Of a stretch of 64,000 nucleotides of DNA, positions 41,532 through 50,947 are shown piece after piece. Under the pieces are notes generated by a model. The model ran no database searches, was not told the DNA's origin, and was given only the letters and a program-made list of their open reading frames with translations. Position 1 is the first letter of the stretch, and each line of letters opens with the position of its first letter. The position numbers and the translations under genes were made by a program. The DNA comes from Acinetobacter higginsii (GTDB lineage Bacteria; Pseudomonadota; Gammaproteobacteria; Pseudomonadales; Moraxellaceae). Where the stretch lies: the NCBI RefSeq assembly GCF_000369525.1, contig NZ_KB850070.1, forward strand, positions 1 through 64,000, written 5' to 3'.

Positions 41532-42290
41532 TTATTTGATCCAGCCTATTTCTTGGGCGGTCAGCACACTGATCACAGTTTGTTCTAAATCGTTTGGCAT
41601 TTTACTTTTGTGTTCGGACAGTGGAATCCGTCCACCCATTATTTCAGCTTCAGTTTGTGGATAGAGCGGCTGTTTATCTGCCTGTGCATAGCCAATCGGA
41701 AAAATAGGTTCACCATTGGCTAAGTTATATTTATCGGTCGCGCCAAAACCATGTAATAACTCATGTACCAAGACCACATTGTTCTGTTCTGCCTGTTTTG
41801 CTGATGCAAATAAATTGACTGAACCAATGCGCCCACGTTCCAGCGCAGTTGAGTGCTTGAGTTCCCGACTTTGCTTCGGATCATAGAAATTCAGATATAG
41901 AGTTAAACTCGGTGAACCATCTGAGGATTGATGCTGCTTCCATGCATAAAAGCGAAACTTGAGACTCCATAGAATATTATTCAGAATACTCGGCTGCTCA
42001 GACATCTTCGGTGGTGCTTGTTGCAATTCCCGTCCGATTTGAACCATAAAGTAGCTGCTTTGCCCTCGATATTGCTGGCTATTTTTTTCTAGATACTGCT
42101 TCACCTCAGCAAAATCATCTTGCTGCAATTGTTGAATATACTGCTGTGTTGTAGCTAAACCATCGGCATTAATCGGATGCAACAGCACATTAATGGGCTG
42201 ATTCCAATCCTGATTTTGATCACGATAAGCATTGATCGCAACGATCAACAACACCAGTAGTAAGCAAGCGACTCGAATATTTTTCCACAT
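41532..42290 (-). CDS. Putative membrane-anchored zinc metallopeptidase (HExxHxxGxxD)
   Basis: A protein of 252 residues with one N-terminal hydrophobic helix (ACLLLVLLIVAIN) and an otherwise extracytoplasmic domain. It holds H176-E-L-L-H-G-F-G-A-T-D186, the extended HExxHxxGxxD zinc motif of metzincin-type peptidases. A later EIMGGR may supply a Met-turn. I do not recognise a family. It shares strand with topA, which lies upstream; there are 70 bp between them. GGGGTG upstream of ATG 42290 supports that start. Confidence 0.78.
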   Translation of the reverse strand: MWKNIRVACLLLVLLIVAINAYRDQNQDWNQPINVLLHPINADGLATTQQYIQQLQQDDFAEVKQYLEKNSQQYRGQSSYFMVQIGRELQQAPPKMSEQPSILNNILWSLKFRFYAWKQHQSSDGSPSLTLYLNFYDPKQSRELKHSTALERGRIGSVNLFASAKQAEQNNVVLVHELLHGFGATDKYNLANGEPIFPIGYAQADKQPLYPQTEAEIMGGRIPLSEHKSKMPNDLEQTVISVLTAQEIGWIK

Positions 42291-42341
42291 GCATTTCACC
42301 CCAATCAAAATTAATTTTTCTTTTTATTTGTTCTATAAAAA

Positions 42342-42371
42342 ATGCCAGCAATCGCCAGCATTTTTTAAACT
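42342..42371 (-). terminator. Probable terminator of topA
   Basis: AAAAAATGC and GCATTTTTT around a 12-base centre. The stem is AT-rich but long, and a T run follows on the minus strand. Confidence 0.55.
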
Positions 42372-42378
42372 TGAATGT

Positions 42379-45018
42379 TTAAGCTTCTACCCATTTCCCA
42401 TCTTGGAACACCAAACTCCACTTGGTTTGTTTCCCTTCAGCGGTTTCAGAACCCACATATTGTGCTTGGTTCTTACGGCTGAATTTCACTACCGTTGGAT
42501 TGCCTTCTGGATCGACATCTGGAGCTTCTAACAAGAACTGGTATTTCGGATCAAGCTGCTCAGCCACACTGCGTAATTCAGCGACTTTCGGTGCACGCGT
42601 TTCACGGATTTTCGGGAATTTGCTGGCTGCTAAGAACAGACCTGCTGCACCATCGCGTAATACGAAGAAATCATCATGCTTGGCTGAACGTAAGTGTTCC
42701 ATTTTGATTGGATCAACACGCGGTGGCGCTGGTTGACCACTCTTTAATACTTTACGGGTATTGTCACAACTTGAGCAGGCAAAGTAAGGTCCAAAACGAC
42801 CTGTCTTTAACTGCATTTCACCATCACATTTATCACATGGAATGGTTGGACCATCATAGCCCTTAATCTTGAATTCGCCTTCCTCGACTTCGTAACCATC
42901 ACAATCTGGGTTATTACCACAGACATGCAATTTACGACCACCATCGACCACATAACTGTCCATTGCTGTACCGCATTTAGGACAACGGTGTTTCGACATC
43001 AAATCAGCTGTTTCAGCACCATCATCATCCGACAAAGCAGCTAAAGACTCGACTGGTGTTAAATTGAGTGTGCCTTTACAACGCTCTTTCGGTGGCAGGT
43101 TATAACCTGAACACCCTAAGAATACACCTGTTGTTCCGGTACGAACTTGCATTGGACGCGAACATTCAGGGCAAGAGACATCGGCAACTTCGACTGGCTG
43201 ATTACGGCGCATGCCGCTTTCACCCTGCGCATTGGTCAAACGTTTCTTAAAATCACCGTAGAAAGTATCCAGTAACTCTTTCCAGTTACGCTCACCCATT
43301 GCAACACGGTCTAATTGACCTTCTAAATCAGCGGTAAAAGCATAATTCATCAGGTTATTAAAACTTTCATCCAAACGATCTGTAACAATCTCACCCATCT
43401 TCTCGGCAAAGAGACGACGGTTTTCCAGTTTTACATAACCACGTTCTTGAATAGTCGAAATAATCGCAGCATAAGTCGATGGACGACCAATCCCTTTCTT
43501 CTCTAATTCTTTCACCAAAGACGCTTCGGTAAAGCGTGCAGGCGGTTTGGTAAAATGCTGACTCGGATCAAGTTTTTCTAACTTAAGTACTTCGCCAACT
43601 TTCACCGCAGGCAATAAAATATCATCATCCGATTTATTGGCACCACGAACACGGGTAAAACCATCAAATACCAGGGTACGGCCTTTCGCCTTTAGCTCAA
43701 CATTTGATGCCTCAACGGTCAACGTCGAAGATAAATATTCTGCTGGTGTCATTTGACAGGCAACAAATTGACGCCAAATCAAATCATATAAACGCTGTGC
43801 ATCCCGCTCTACGCCCGCAAGTTTATCGCCAGTCAAACCAACATCTGAAGGACGGATTGCTTCGTGGGCTTCTTGTGCACCCGCTTTATTGCCATAGCGA
43901 TTTGGCTTGGTAGGGACGTATTTTTCACCAAAATTTTGTTGAATATGATTACGTACCATATTTACAGCGTCATCACTCAAAAAGGTTGAGTCTGTACGCA
44001 TATAGGTAATGAAACCACCTTCATACAAACGCTGCGCCAGCATCATGGTTTTCTTTACAGAGAAACCTAAACGCGTACTCGCCGCTTGTTGTAAGGTTGA
44101 AGTGATATACGGGGCGCTTGGATTAACTTTAGTTGGTTTATCTTCACGCAATGCCACTTTATATTCAGCATCTTTTAATACACTGAGTAAGGCATCAGTT
44201 TCGACTTTATTTTTAAGCTTAAGCGTTTTACCTGCTTGCTTAACCGCTTCTAAGCGAATGTCTTCTTTCTTGGAAATGGTATCTGCAAAAACTTGCCAGT
44301 ATTCTTCTGGAATAAATGCACGGATTTCACGTTCACGTTCAACCACCAGTTTCACTGCAACTGACTGCACGCGTCCTGCCGATAAACCACGGGCAATCTT
44401 TTCCCATAGTAATGGCGACACCATAAAGCCCACCACACGGTCTAGGAAACGACGCGCCTGTTGAGCATTAACACGGTTTAAATCAAGTCGTGTTGGCTGT
44501 TTAAATGCTTCTTGAATGGCATTCTTGGTAATTTCGTTAAAGACCACACGATGGTAGCGACTATCATCCCCACCAATGACTTCTCTTAAATGCCAAGCAA
44601 TTGCTTCCCCTTCTCTATCCAAGTCCGTTGCGAGATAGATTGCATCTGCATCTTTGGCGAGTTTTTTCAGTTCGGCAACCACATGTTCTTTGCCCGGGAG
44701 CACTTCATAGTGTGCAATCCAATCATGCTCTGGATCGACACCCATACGATTGATCAATGCAGACTGTGCTTTTTCGGCTTTCTGTTGATCCGTTAATTTG
44801 GCACGGGTTGCGGGCTTCTTTTCAGTGGATTTCGCCCCGCCTCCTGTCGGTAAATCACGCACATGACCGACCGATGACTTCACCACATATTGTGAACCCA
44901 AATATTTATTAATTGTTTTCGCTTTTGCAGGCGACTCCACAATCACTAAGGCACGTTTCTTTGCAGCAGATGCGGAAGCTGCTGTGCTTTCTGAAGCAGA
45001 GCGTGGAGTATTCGCCAT
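42379..45018 (-). CDS. topA: DNA topoisomerase I
   Basis: A type IA topoisomerase that relaxes negative supercoils. 879 residues (E. coli 865). The TOPRIM domain ([31 protein letters not shown]) is followed by the catalytic region with the active-site tyrosine in [10 protein letters not shown]. Three C-terminal four-cysteine zinc fingers are visible (CPECSRP, CPKCGTA and CDKCDGE pairs), then a basic tail. An Ala/Ser-rich N-terminal extension of about 20 residues precedes the domain. The start is the only suitable ATG. Confidence 0.96.
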   Translation of the reverse strand: MANTPRSASESTAASASAAKKRALVIVESPAKAKTINKYLGSQYVVKSSVGHVRDLPTGGGAKSTEKKPATRAKLTDQQKAEKAQSALINRMGVDPEHDWIAHYEVLPGKEHVVAELKKLAKDADAIYLATDLDREGEAIAWHLREVIGGDDSRYHRVVFNEITKNAIQEAFKQPTRLDLNRVNAQQARRFLDRVVGFMVSPLLWEKIARGLSAGRVQSVAVKLVVEREREIRAFIPEEYWQVFADTISKKEDIRLEAVKQAGKTLKLKNKVETDALLSVLKDAEYKVALREDKPTKVNPSAPYITSTLQQAASTRLGFSVKKTMMLAQRLYEGGFITYMRTDSTFLSDDAVNMVRNHIQQNFGEKYVPTKPNRYGNKAGAQEAHEAIRPSDVGLTGDKLAGVERDAQRLYDLIWRQFVACQMTPAEYLSSTLTVEASNVELKAKGRTLVFDGFTRVRGANKSDDDILLPAVKVGEVLKLEKLDPSQHFTKPPARFTEASLVKELEKKGIGRPSTYAAIISTIQERGYVKLENRRLFAEKMGEIVTDRLDESFNNLMNYAFTADLEGQLDRVAMGERNWKELLDTFYGDFKKRLTNAQGESGMRRNQPVEVADVSCPECSRPMQVRTGTTGVFLGCSGYNLPPKERCKGTLNLTPVESLAALSDDDGAETADLMSKHRCPKCGTAMDSYVVDGGRKLHVCGNNPDCDGYEVEEGEFKIKGYDGPTIPCDKCDGEMQLKTGRFGPYFACSSCDNTRKVLKSGQPAPPRVDPIKMEHLRSAKHDDFFVLRDGAAGLFLAASKFPKIRETRAPKVAELRSVAEQLDPKYQFLLEAPDVDPEGNPTVVKFSRKNQAQYVGSETAEGKQTKWSLVFQDGKWVEA

Positions 45019-45051
45019 AATAAATCGTTTTTCCTATGATCAATCAGAGAG

Positions 45052-45501
45052 TTAGCGCTGTGCTAAATCATGTAAATAAGCTTTTATCTGTTCAAGCTGT
45101 GTGGCTCTTAGGTCAGTTTCTTCATCCCAATACAGTCCGACACAGTTTGCCTGCATATCAATAGCATAAACTCCTTTTAATGCAATGGTTAAATCATTAA
45201 ATTTCTGATCCCCTTGCACAACCTGAAGCTTGCCATCCACCACCCGTGCACGCATTAACGCTAAGCGAGCATCTGGAATCAGCACACTATAATAAGCCAC
45301 CATACTGGCACGTTTTTCCGATGCCATTGGAATCTTGGTCCATTCTGGCGCAACGATTAAACGCGGATGCAATCCCATTTTGCGCGCCTGATCACGCATC
45401 ATACCCAATGCCTTTTCTCGAGGACTGACACGCAAGCCAAAAATCGAGCCCAGTACAAACAGTACAATCGCAACCGTGATCCAAATTCCAATATTACTCA
45501 T
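45052..45501 (-). CDS. Hypothetical membrane-anchored protein
   Basis: A protein of 149 residues. An N-terminal membrane helix (IGIWITVAIVLFVLGSIFGL) is followed by a cytoplasmic-looking domain with RVSPREKALGMMRDQARKMGLHPRLIVAPEW, which suggests an amphipathic helix next to the membrane. The rest is mixed alpha/beta (VVDGKLQVVQGDQKFNDLTIALKGVYAIDMQANCVGLYWDE). Function is unknown. It lies 33 bp upstream of topA on the same strand, so it may be cotranscribed. Confidence 0.78.
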   Translation of the reverse strand: MSNIGIWITVAIVLFVLGSIFGLRVSPREKALGMMRDQARKMGLHPRLIVAPEWTKIPMASEKRASMVAYYSVLIPDARLALMRARVVDGKLQVVQGDQKFNDLTIALKGVYAIDMQANCVGLYWDEETDLRATQLEQIKAYLHDLAQR

Positions 45502-45660
45502 AAAGTAGCCCAAAACTTTCTTTTATTAGCGTTACATAAGTTGAATCAAAAAGGCAAGTTTCAACGTAAAAAATAATCTTGTATTCAACTGCACCGTTGA
45601 AAGCATCCCTTTTCAGACGATCAAAAGCCTAAAGTGCCAAATGCTTTTAACGCGCTTACT

Positions 45661-46023
45661 TTATTCGACTAGAGTTAATTTTCCGAATTGATCAAGATGT
45701 GTATCACCCCAATTCTTTAATGCAACAATAATCTGTTCCAGACTACGACCTAAATCAGTTAAACAATATTCAACTTTTGGAGGAACCTGCGGATAGACCT
45801 CTCGATGCAGAATGCCATCTTGTTCTAATTCACGGAGTTGATTGGTCAGCATTCTCTGGGTAATACTCGGTACACGCTTACGAATTTCATTAAATCGTAA
45901 AGTGCCTTCATTAAATAAGTGCCAGAGAATGACACATTTCCATTTACCATCAATCAAACTGATGGCGGCTTCAACCGAACAGCCTGGAGAACAATCAAAA
46001 CTCGAATGCCGCATTTTTGCCAT
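45661..46023 (-). CDS. HxlR-family transcriptional regulator
   Basis: A winged-helix regulator of 120 residues. The hallmark CSVEAAISLIDGKWKCVILWHLFNEGTLRFNEIRKRVPSITQRMLTNQLRELEQDGILHREVYP is complete. Cysteines near residue 10-15 (CSPGCS) resemble those that sense quinones or aldehydes in YodB/HypR-type members. It is divergent from a quinone-reductase-like gene, its likely target, with an inverted repeat in the gap. Confidence 0.9.
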   Translation of the reverse strand: MAKMRHSSFDCSPGCSVEAAISLIDGKWKCVILWHLFNEGTLRFNEIRKRVPSITQRMLTNQLRELEQDGILHREVYPQVPPKVEYCLTDLGRSLEQIIVALKNWGDTHLDQFGKLTLVE

Positions 46024-46026
46024 TTT

Positions 46027-46048
46027 ACAGTATCCTTTTTGACACTAT
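46027..46048. promoter_or_regulatory. Candidate HxlR operator
   Basis: ACAGTATC, six bases, GACACTAT; an imperfect inverted repeat (6 of 8) just upstream of the regulator gene in the divergent gap. Confidence 0.45.
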
Positions 46049-46122
46049 GAGCGTTATTTGTCTGTAGTCACTAAAATCAAGCTTAAGTTATGCTGAGATT
46101 CCAATCAAGTGGAAGCAAAACC

Positions 46123-47133
46123 ATGAAAGCTGTGGCATATCAAAAGGCAGGTGCAATTACTTTAGAAGATGCGCTTGTAGACATTGAGATCGACTCACCT
46201 ATTGCACATGGACATGATTTACTCGTTCGTGTGCAAGCTGTTTCGGTCAATCCAGTCGATACCAAAATTCGGAACAATAAAAGTGCAGAAGATCAGCAAT
46301 GGAAAATTCTGGGCTGGGATGCAGTGGGTGTCGTTGAGGCGATTGGCGAACACGTCACTCAATTTAAAATTGGTGACCACGTCTGGTATGCAGGTGCACT
46401 CAACCGACAAGGCAGCAATAGTGAATTACAATTGGTTGACGAGCGTATTGTCGGACATAAACCCAAGTCACTTGATGCTAGCGAAGCGGCAGCGCTACCT
46501 TTAACCGCAATTACCGCATGGGAAATGCTGTTTGATCGATTAAAAGTTCCTCGAGCTGCGGCTGAGAACACTTCAATCCTCGTCATTGGCGGTGCTGGTG
46601 GGGTGGGTTCAATCACCATTCAATTGCTCAAACAATTAACCAATCTAACCATCATCAGTACCGCATCTCGACCAGAAACGTCTGAATGGGTAAAACAGTT
46701 GGGTGCTGATTATGTCCTAGACCATCGCCAAGCTTTAGCGCCACAAATTCAGCAGCTCGGCTTAAATGCGCCTTTATATGTATTTTCAACCACGCAAACC
46801 GATCAGCATCTCGCGGATATTGCAGAACTGATCGCAGCACAAGGTCGTTTCGGTTTAATTGATGACCCTGAACAACTCGACATTAAGCCCTTTAAATCAA
46901 AGTCTGTTTCGGTGCACTGGGAGTTTATGTTCACGCGCTCTATGTACCAGACTGAAGATATGATCCAACAGAGCCAACTTTTGAATCAAGTTGCAAGCTT
47001 AGTTGATGAGGGAAAGATTAAAACCACAGTGAGTCAGGTACTTTCGCCAATCAATGCCGAAAACCTAAAACGTGTACACCAACAAATCGAAAGTGGCACG
47101 ACCAAAGGAAAAATTGTCCTGCATGGTTTTTAA
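46123..47133 (+). CDS. Zinc-type alcohol dehydrogenase / quinone oxidoreductase family protein
   Basis: A medium-chain reductase of 336 residues. The N-terminal GroES-like half (VRVQAVSVNPVDTKIR) is followed by a Rossmann half with the NADPH motif GGAGGVGS. It lacks the structural-zinc cysteine cluster, as in quinone reductases of the ZADH/QOR group. It likely reduces quinones or reactive enones with NADPH. ATG 46123 begins the typical MKAVAYQK; an upstream ATG is unlikely. Probably regulated by the divergent HxlR protein. Confidence 0.88.
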   Translation: MKAVAYQKAGAITLEDALVDIEIDSPIAHGHDLLVRVQAVSVNPVDTKIRNNKSAEDQQWKILGWDAVGVVEAIGEHVTQFKIGDHVWYAGALNRQGSNSELQLVDERIVGHKPKSLDASEAAALPLTAITAWEMLFDRLKVPRAAAENTSILVIGGAGGVGSITIQLLKQLTNLTIISTASRPETSEWVKQLGADYVLDHRQALAPQIQQLGLNAPLYVFSTTQTDQHLADIAELIAAQGRFGLIDDPEQLDIKPFKSKSVSVHWEFMFTRSMYQTEDMIQQSQLLNQVASLVDEGKIKTTVSQVLSPINAENLKRVHQQIESGTTKGKIVLHGF

Positions 47134-47191
47134 ATGCAATTATTCAACCTAGATCTTGCAGTCATGCCACTCGGCATTGCTGCAAGATTTA

Positions 47192-47437
47192 TTAATAATG
47201 CGGTGGTTTATCATTTATCGGATCAAAAGCTGCAATTCCTTCCGATAAATCTGAAGATTCAACCCGACGATATAAAAATTGCATTTGTTTTTTTAAATCA
47301 GCAATTTCCTGCGTTTGAATTGCGAGTTGCTGATTCAATTGTTCAACTAAATCATCTAAAAATGCAATTCGGACTTGCAAATCTTCAATGGGTGCGGAGA
47401 ATGACGCGTGATTATCAAAATTTTGTGGTTTAGTCAT
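47192..47437 (-). CDS. slyX: SlyX family protein
   Basis: A small coiled-coil protein of 81 residues. The IEDLQVRIAFLDDLVEQLNQQLAIQTQEIADLKKQMQFLYRRV heptad region is the family core, and the C-terminus ends in DKPPHY. Function is unknown. It converges on the quinone-reductase gene and diverges from uup. Confidence 0.88.
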   Translation of the reverse strand: MTKPQNFDNHASFSAPIEDLQVRIAFLDDLVEQLNQQLAIQTQEIADLKKQMQFLYRRVESSDLSEGIAAFDPINDKPPHY

Positions 47438-47469
47438 TTCAGACCTCATCTGAACTTTTAGGAAACATT

Positions 47470-49362
47470 ATGGCCTATATTACTTTAAGGGATGTCCATC
47501 TCGCATTTGGCGGACCTGCCTTACTCGACGGCGCGAACTTCAACCTAGAACGTGGCGAGCGAGTCTGTTTAATTGGTCGTAATGGAGAAGGTAAGTCTAC
47601 TTTATTAAAACTGATTGAGGGAAGCTTGTTACCGGATAACGGTGAAGTTTCAATTCAAAATGGTTTAACTGTTTCAATGTTAGCCCAAGACGTCCCAATG
47701 GACTCAGGCAAAGTTGCTGACATTGTTGCCGATGGTGCAGGCGAAGCATCTATTGTATTGAAAGAATACCATGAAGCCAGTGATGCCTGCGTATTGGGTG
47801 ATATGGACGCTTGCGACCGCATGGGCATGCTACAGCACAAACTGGATCAGTTGGATGGTTGGGCATTAGAAAACAAGGTCAACTCGATTCTCAGTAAAAT
47901 GGGACTTGATCCTAACGCAGATCTAGCGGATTTATCGGGTGGTCGTAAACGTCGTGTGTTATTGGCACGTGCTCTACTCACTCAACCTGATGTATTGTTA
48001 CTGGACGAACCTACCAACCATTTAGACGTCGAAAGTATCGAATGGTTAGAAAAGTTTTTATTGGATCAAAATAACCTGACCCTGCTGTTTATTTCGCATG
48101 ACCGTTCATTTGTTGACAGCATTGCGACCCGTATTGTTGAGCTTGATCGTGGTATTTTGCGTAGCTACGAAGGTAACTATTCTCGCTATCTCGATCTCAA
48201 AGCACAACAAATGGAAGCAGAAGAAAAACAAAATGCTTTATTTGATAAAAAGTTAGCTGAAGAAGAAGCTTGGATTCGTCAAGGCATTAAAGCACGCCGT
48301 ACTCGTAACGAAGGTCGTGTCCGTGCGTTGCAAGACTTACGAGAACAATCTAAAGCACGTCGTTCGCAACAAGGCAAAGTCAGTATGGCAACGCAAGAAG
48401 CCAATCGCTCTGGTAAGCTGGTATTTGAAATTGAAAATCTCAGTGTCAGCTATGGCCAACAACCACTGATCAAAGATTTCTCTGCGATCGTATTACGTGG
48501 TGACCGTATTGGTTTAGTTGGCGATAACGGTGTCGGTAAAACCACCTTGATTAAAGCGATTTTAGGTGAGATTGAGCACGGTGGTTCCGTGAAAACCGGT
48601 ACTCAACTCGAAGTCGCTTATTTTGACCAGTTGCGTAATGCCTTAGACCTTGAAAAAACCGTCATGGCCAACGTTTCAGAAGGTTCTGATTTTGTTGATG
48701 TGAATGGTAACCGCCGTCATATTTATAGTTATCTGCAAGACTTTTTATTCTCGCCAGAACGTGCGCGCACCCCAGTTAAAGCCCTATCTGGTGGTGAGAG
48801 AAACCGTATCTTATTGGCAAAATTATTGCTCAAACCATCGAATTTAATCGTCATGGATGAGCCAACCAATGACTTGGATATGGTGACACTTGAGCTACTT
48901 GAGGAAATGCTGTCTGACTATAAAGGTACATTGCTGTTGATCTCGCATGACCGTGCCTTTATGGACAATGTCGTGACGTCGACATGGGTATTCGATGGCA
49001 AAGGTAACATTGATGAATACATCGGTGGCTATCAAGACTATTTGGAACAGCGCCCAGATCAGAAGGTCGTTGATCAGAAAAGCGATGTAAAAAAAGCGCA
49101 AGCCAAAGCAGAGGCGGCCGCAGCACCTAAAAAGGTAAAACTCAGTTATAAAGATCAGCGTGAGCTTGAGCAACTGCCTGCTGAGATTGAAAAATTGGAA
49201 ACTGAACAAACAGAATTATCAGAAAAATTAGCTGATGGGTCTTGGTTTGTTTCAGATGCCAATGCCGCAACTGCAGCCAGCCAACGCCTAGCAGAAATTG
49301 AAGAAGTATTGCTAGAAAAATTGGAACGCTGGGACATTTTAGAAAATATGTCTAAAGGCTAG
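47470..49362 (+). CDS. uup: ABC-F ATPase Uup
   Basis: A soluble ABC-F protein of 630 residues with two nucleotide-binding domains, linked to ribosome function and transposon-excision phenotypes. Walker A motifs are GRNGEGKST and GDNGVGKTT, the signature motifs LSGGRKRR and LSGGERNR, and Walker B motifs LLLDEPTNH and IVMDEPTND. The inter-domain linker is charged and helical. A C-terminal coiled coil (about 545-630) marks Uup rather than EttA or YheS. Confidence 0.94.
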   Translation: MAYITLRDVHLAFGGPALLDGANFNLERGERVCLIGRNGEGKSTLLKLIEGSLLPDNGEVSIQNGLTVSMLAQDVPMDSGKVADIVADGAGEASIVLKEYHEASDACVLGDMDACDRMGMLQHKLDQLDGWALENKVNSILSKMGLDPNADLADLSGGRKRRVLLARALLTQPDVLLLDEPTNHLDVESIEWLEKFLLDQNNLTLLFISHDRSFVDSIATRIVELDRGILRSYEGNYSRYLDLKAQQMEAEEKQNALFDKKLAEEEAWIRQGIKARRTRNEGRVRALQDLREQSKARRSQQGKVSMATQEANRSGKLVFEIENLSVSYGQQPLIKDFSAIVLRGDRIGLVGDNGVGKTTLIKAILGEIEHGGSVKTGTQLEVAYFDQLRNALDLEKTVMANVSEGSDFVDVNGNRRHIYSYLQDFLFSPERARTPVKALSGGERNRILLAKLLLKPSNLIVMDEPTNDLDMVTLELLEEMLSDYKGTLLLISHDRAFMDNVVTSTWVFDGKGNIDEYIGGYQDYLEQRPDQKVVDQKSDVKKAQAKAEAAAAPKKVKLSYKDQRELEQLPAEIEKLETEQTELSEKLADGSWFVSDANAATAASQRLAEIEEVLLEKLERWDILENMSKG

Positions 49363-49383
49363 AAGCTTGGTATGCATTGATTA

Positions 49384-49407
49384 AAGGCTCCTGATGGAGC
49401 CTTTTTT
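49384..49407 (+). terminator. Terminator of uup
   Basis: AAGGCTC, loop CTGAT, GGAGCCTT and a T run. Confidence 0.85.
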
Positions 49408-49460
49408 CTTATTTAAGATCATCTGAAGCCACGTCAAAAATCTAATCAGATAGACTGTAC

Positions 49461-50822
49461 TTATGGTAGCTCTTTTGAAGCCGTATAAGCCTTTATTTCA
49501 TCAACTTCAGATGCCTCGACCAAAGATAGATTTTTAGTTTCTGGGGCCCATAAAATCGAAATAATGGTTCCAAAAACCAGAATACATACCAGTAATAACA
49601 TCGTGGCAGTCATCCCGATCTGTAACAGACTGATTGGAAGAATAAAAGTACTTGCTGCAGAACCAAATCGGCTCACTGCTGTGGCGATCCCAATACCACT
49701 AGAACGAACCTCAGTCGGAAAACTTTCTGCAGGGAAAACACCAACTAAATTACTGACTGCAGATAAAATCATCGTAAATGCGGCAAACAAGAGTACCAAT
49801 GCCCAGTTCAATGTTTCAGGCAATATGGTAATCAACAGTAAGCTGACCGAGAGCAATACGAAGGAATAGATTAAGAAACCGCGACGGGAAAATTTATAAG
49901 TACAGTAAATACCGATTACTGCGCCGAGTAGCAGCATCAAATTTAAGATGGTTTCTGTAGTGAAATCATTGGATAACTTCATCAATTCTAGAATCATCGG
50001 CAAAAAGGTATAAATTGCAAAATACGGCATCACAATACAGGTGAAAAAGATGCAGTTGAACAAAGTCCGTTTCAGGTATTTTTGACTAAACAATAATTTA
50101 ATACTGGAAAAATTATTTTGCTGTGCCAACTGATCTGTTTCACTCTCAATCGTTACATTTGCTCCAAAATATTTTTGAACAATCGCCCGAGCCTCATCTT
50201 TACGTCCATGTTGCATCAACCACCGTGGGGATTCTGGTGTTCCAATTCGTGCAATTAAAATAATTGCCGCAGGGATTGCTGTTGAGGCGAGTAAATAACG
50301 CCATGTATCAGGCCCAAGATCTAAATCAATCACGAACTTGGCAATGAACGTTGCCAGTACATAACCAAATGTCCACACCACACTAAATGAGCCTAAAATT
50401 GCACCTCGACTTTGTTTAGGTAAAAACTCCGCCAACAATGCATGCCCGACGGTATAGTCCCCTCCCAGCCCAATTCCCATGAGTACGCGGCAGAGAAACA
50501 GTTCTAAAGGTGTAGAAGCATAGAACTGGGCAATCGAACCAATCAGGACCAAAATGAAGCTAATACAAAAGATCTTCTGTCGACCTAATTTATCTGAAAT
50601 AAATCCAAAAAATAAACTTCCTACAAATAGACCTATCAGAACAGCACTTCCGATTGCACCCTGCCAAAAGGAATCCAGCTGCATCAGAGGGGTAATTAAA
50701 GTGAAAACCATCCCAATCAAACCAATGATATAACCATCAGTTAAATGTGCACCGAAAGTCAAAGCCGTTATTTTGAAATGAAATTTGTTCAATGGCACAT
50801 TATCAATATTTACGGTATTCAT
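49461..50822 (-). CDS. MFS transporter (sugar/metabolite:proton symporter type)
   Basis: A 12-helix transporter of 453 residues. Major-facilitator motifs are seen: GFISDKLGRQK after helix 2, the GIGLGGDYTVGHALLAEFLPKQSRG segment of the metabolite symporters, and PESPRWL before the central loop. VFPAESFPTEVRSSG is in the second half. It is probably the uptake permease for the substrate of this operon. GGGAG before ATG 50822. It is the last gene of fae-akr-aldh-mfs, 113 bp after the dehydrogenase. Confidence 0.9.
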   Translation of the reverse strand: MNTVNIDNVPLNKFHFKITALTFGAHLTDGYIIGLIGMVFTLITPLMQLDSFWQGAIGSAVLIGLFVGSLFFGFISDKLGRQKIFCISFILVLIGSIAQFYASTPLELFLCRVLMGIGLGGDYTVGHALLAEFLPKQSRGAILGSFSVVWTFGYVLATFIAKFVIDLDLGPDTWRYLLASTAIPAAIILIARIGTPESPRWLMQHGRKDEARAIVQKYFGANVTIESETDQLAQQNNFSSIKLLFSQKYLKRTLFNCIFFTCIVMPYFAIYTFLPMILELMKLSNDFTTETILNLMLLLGAVIGIYCTYKFSRRGFLIYSFVLLSVSLLLITILPETLNWALVLLFAAFTMILSAVSNLVGVFPAESFPTEVRSSGIGIATAVSRFGSAASTFILPISLLQIGMTATMLLLVCILVFGTIISILWAPETKNLSLVEASEVDEIKAYTASKELP

Positions 50823-50947
50823 ATACGCTCCCATTCCATGGAGTAAAATTGAATATTTCTTCTATCCAAAAAACTTAAAAAAGTAATGACGACACCTCAT
50901 CGATAGACCTCAGATCAGTTCCTTTGAGATCTATCCTCGTCCGTCAA

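Noticed and set aside
47134..47433. 99-codon frame on the plus strand following the quinone reductase gene
   Set aside because: It is antisense to slyX, which has a recognisable coiled-coil family pattern.
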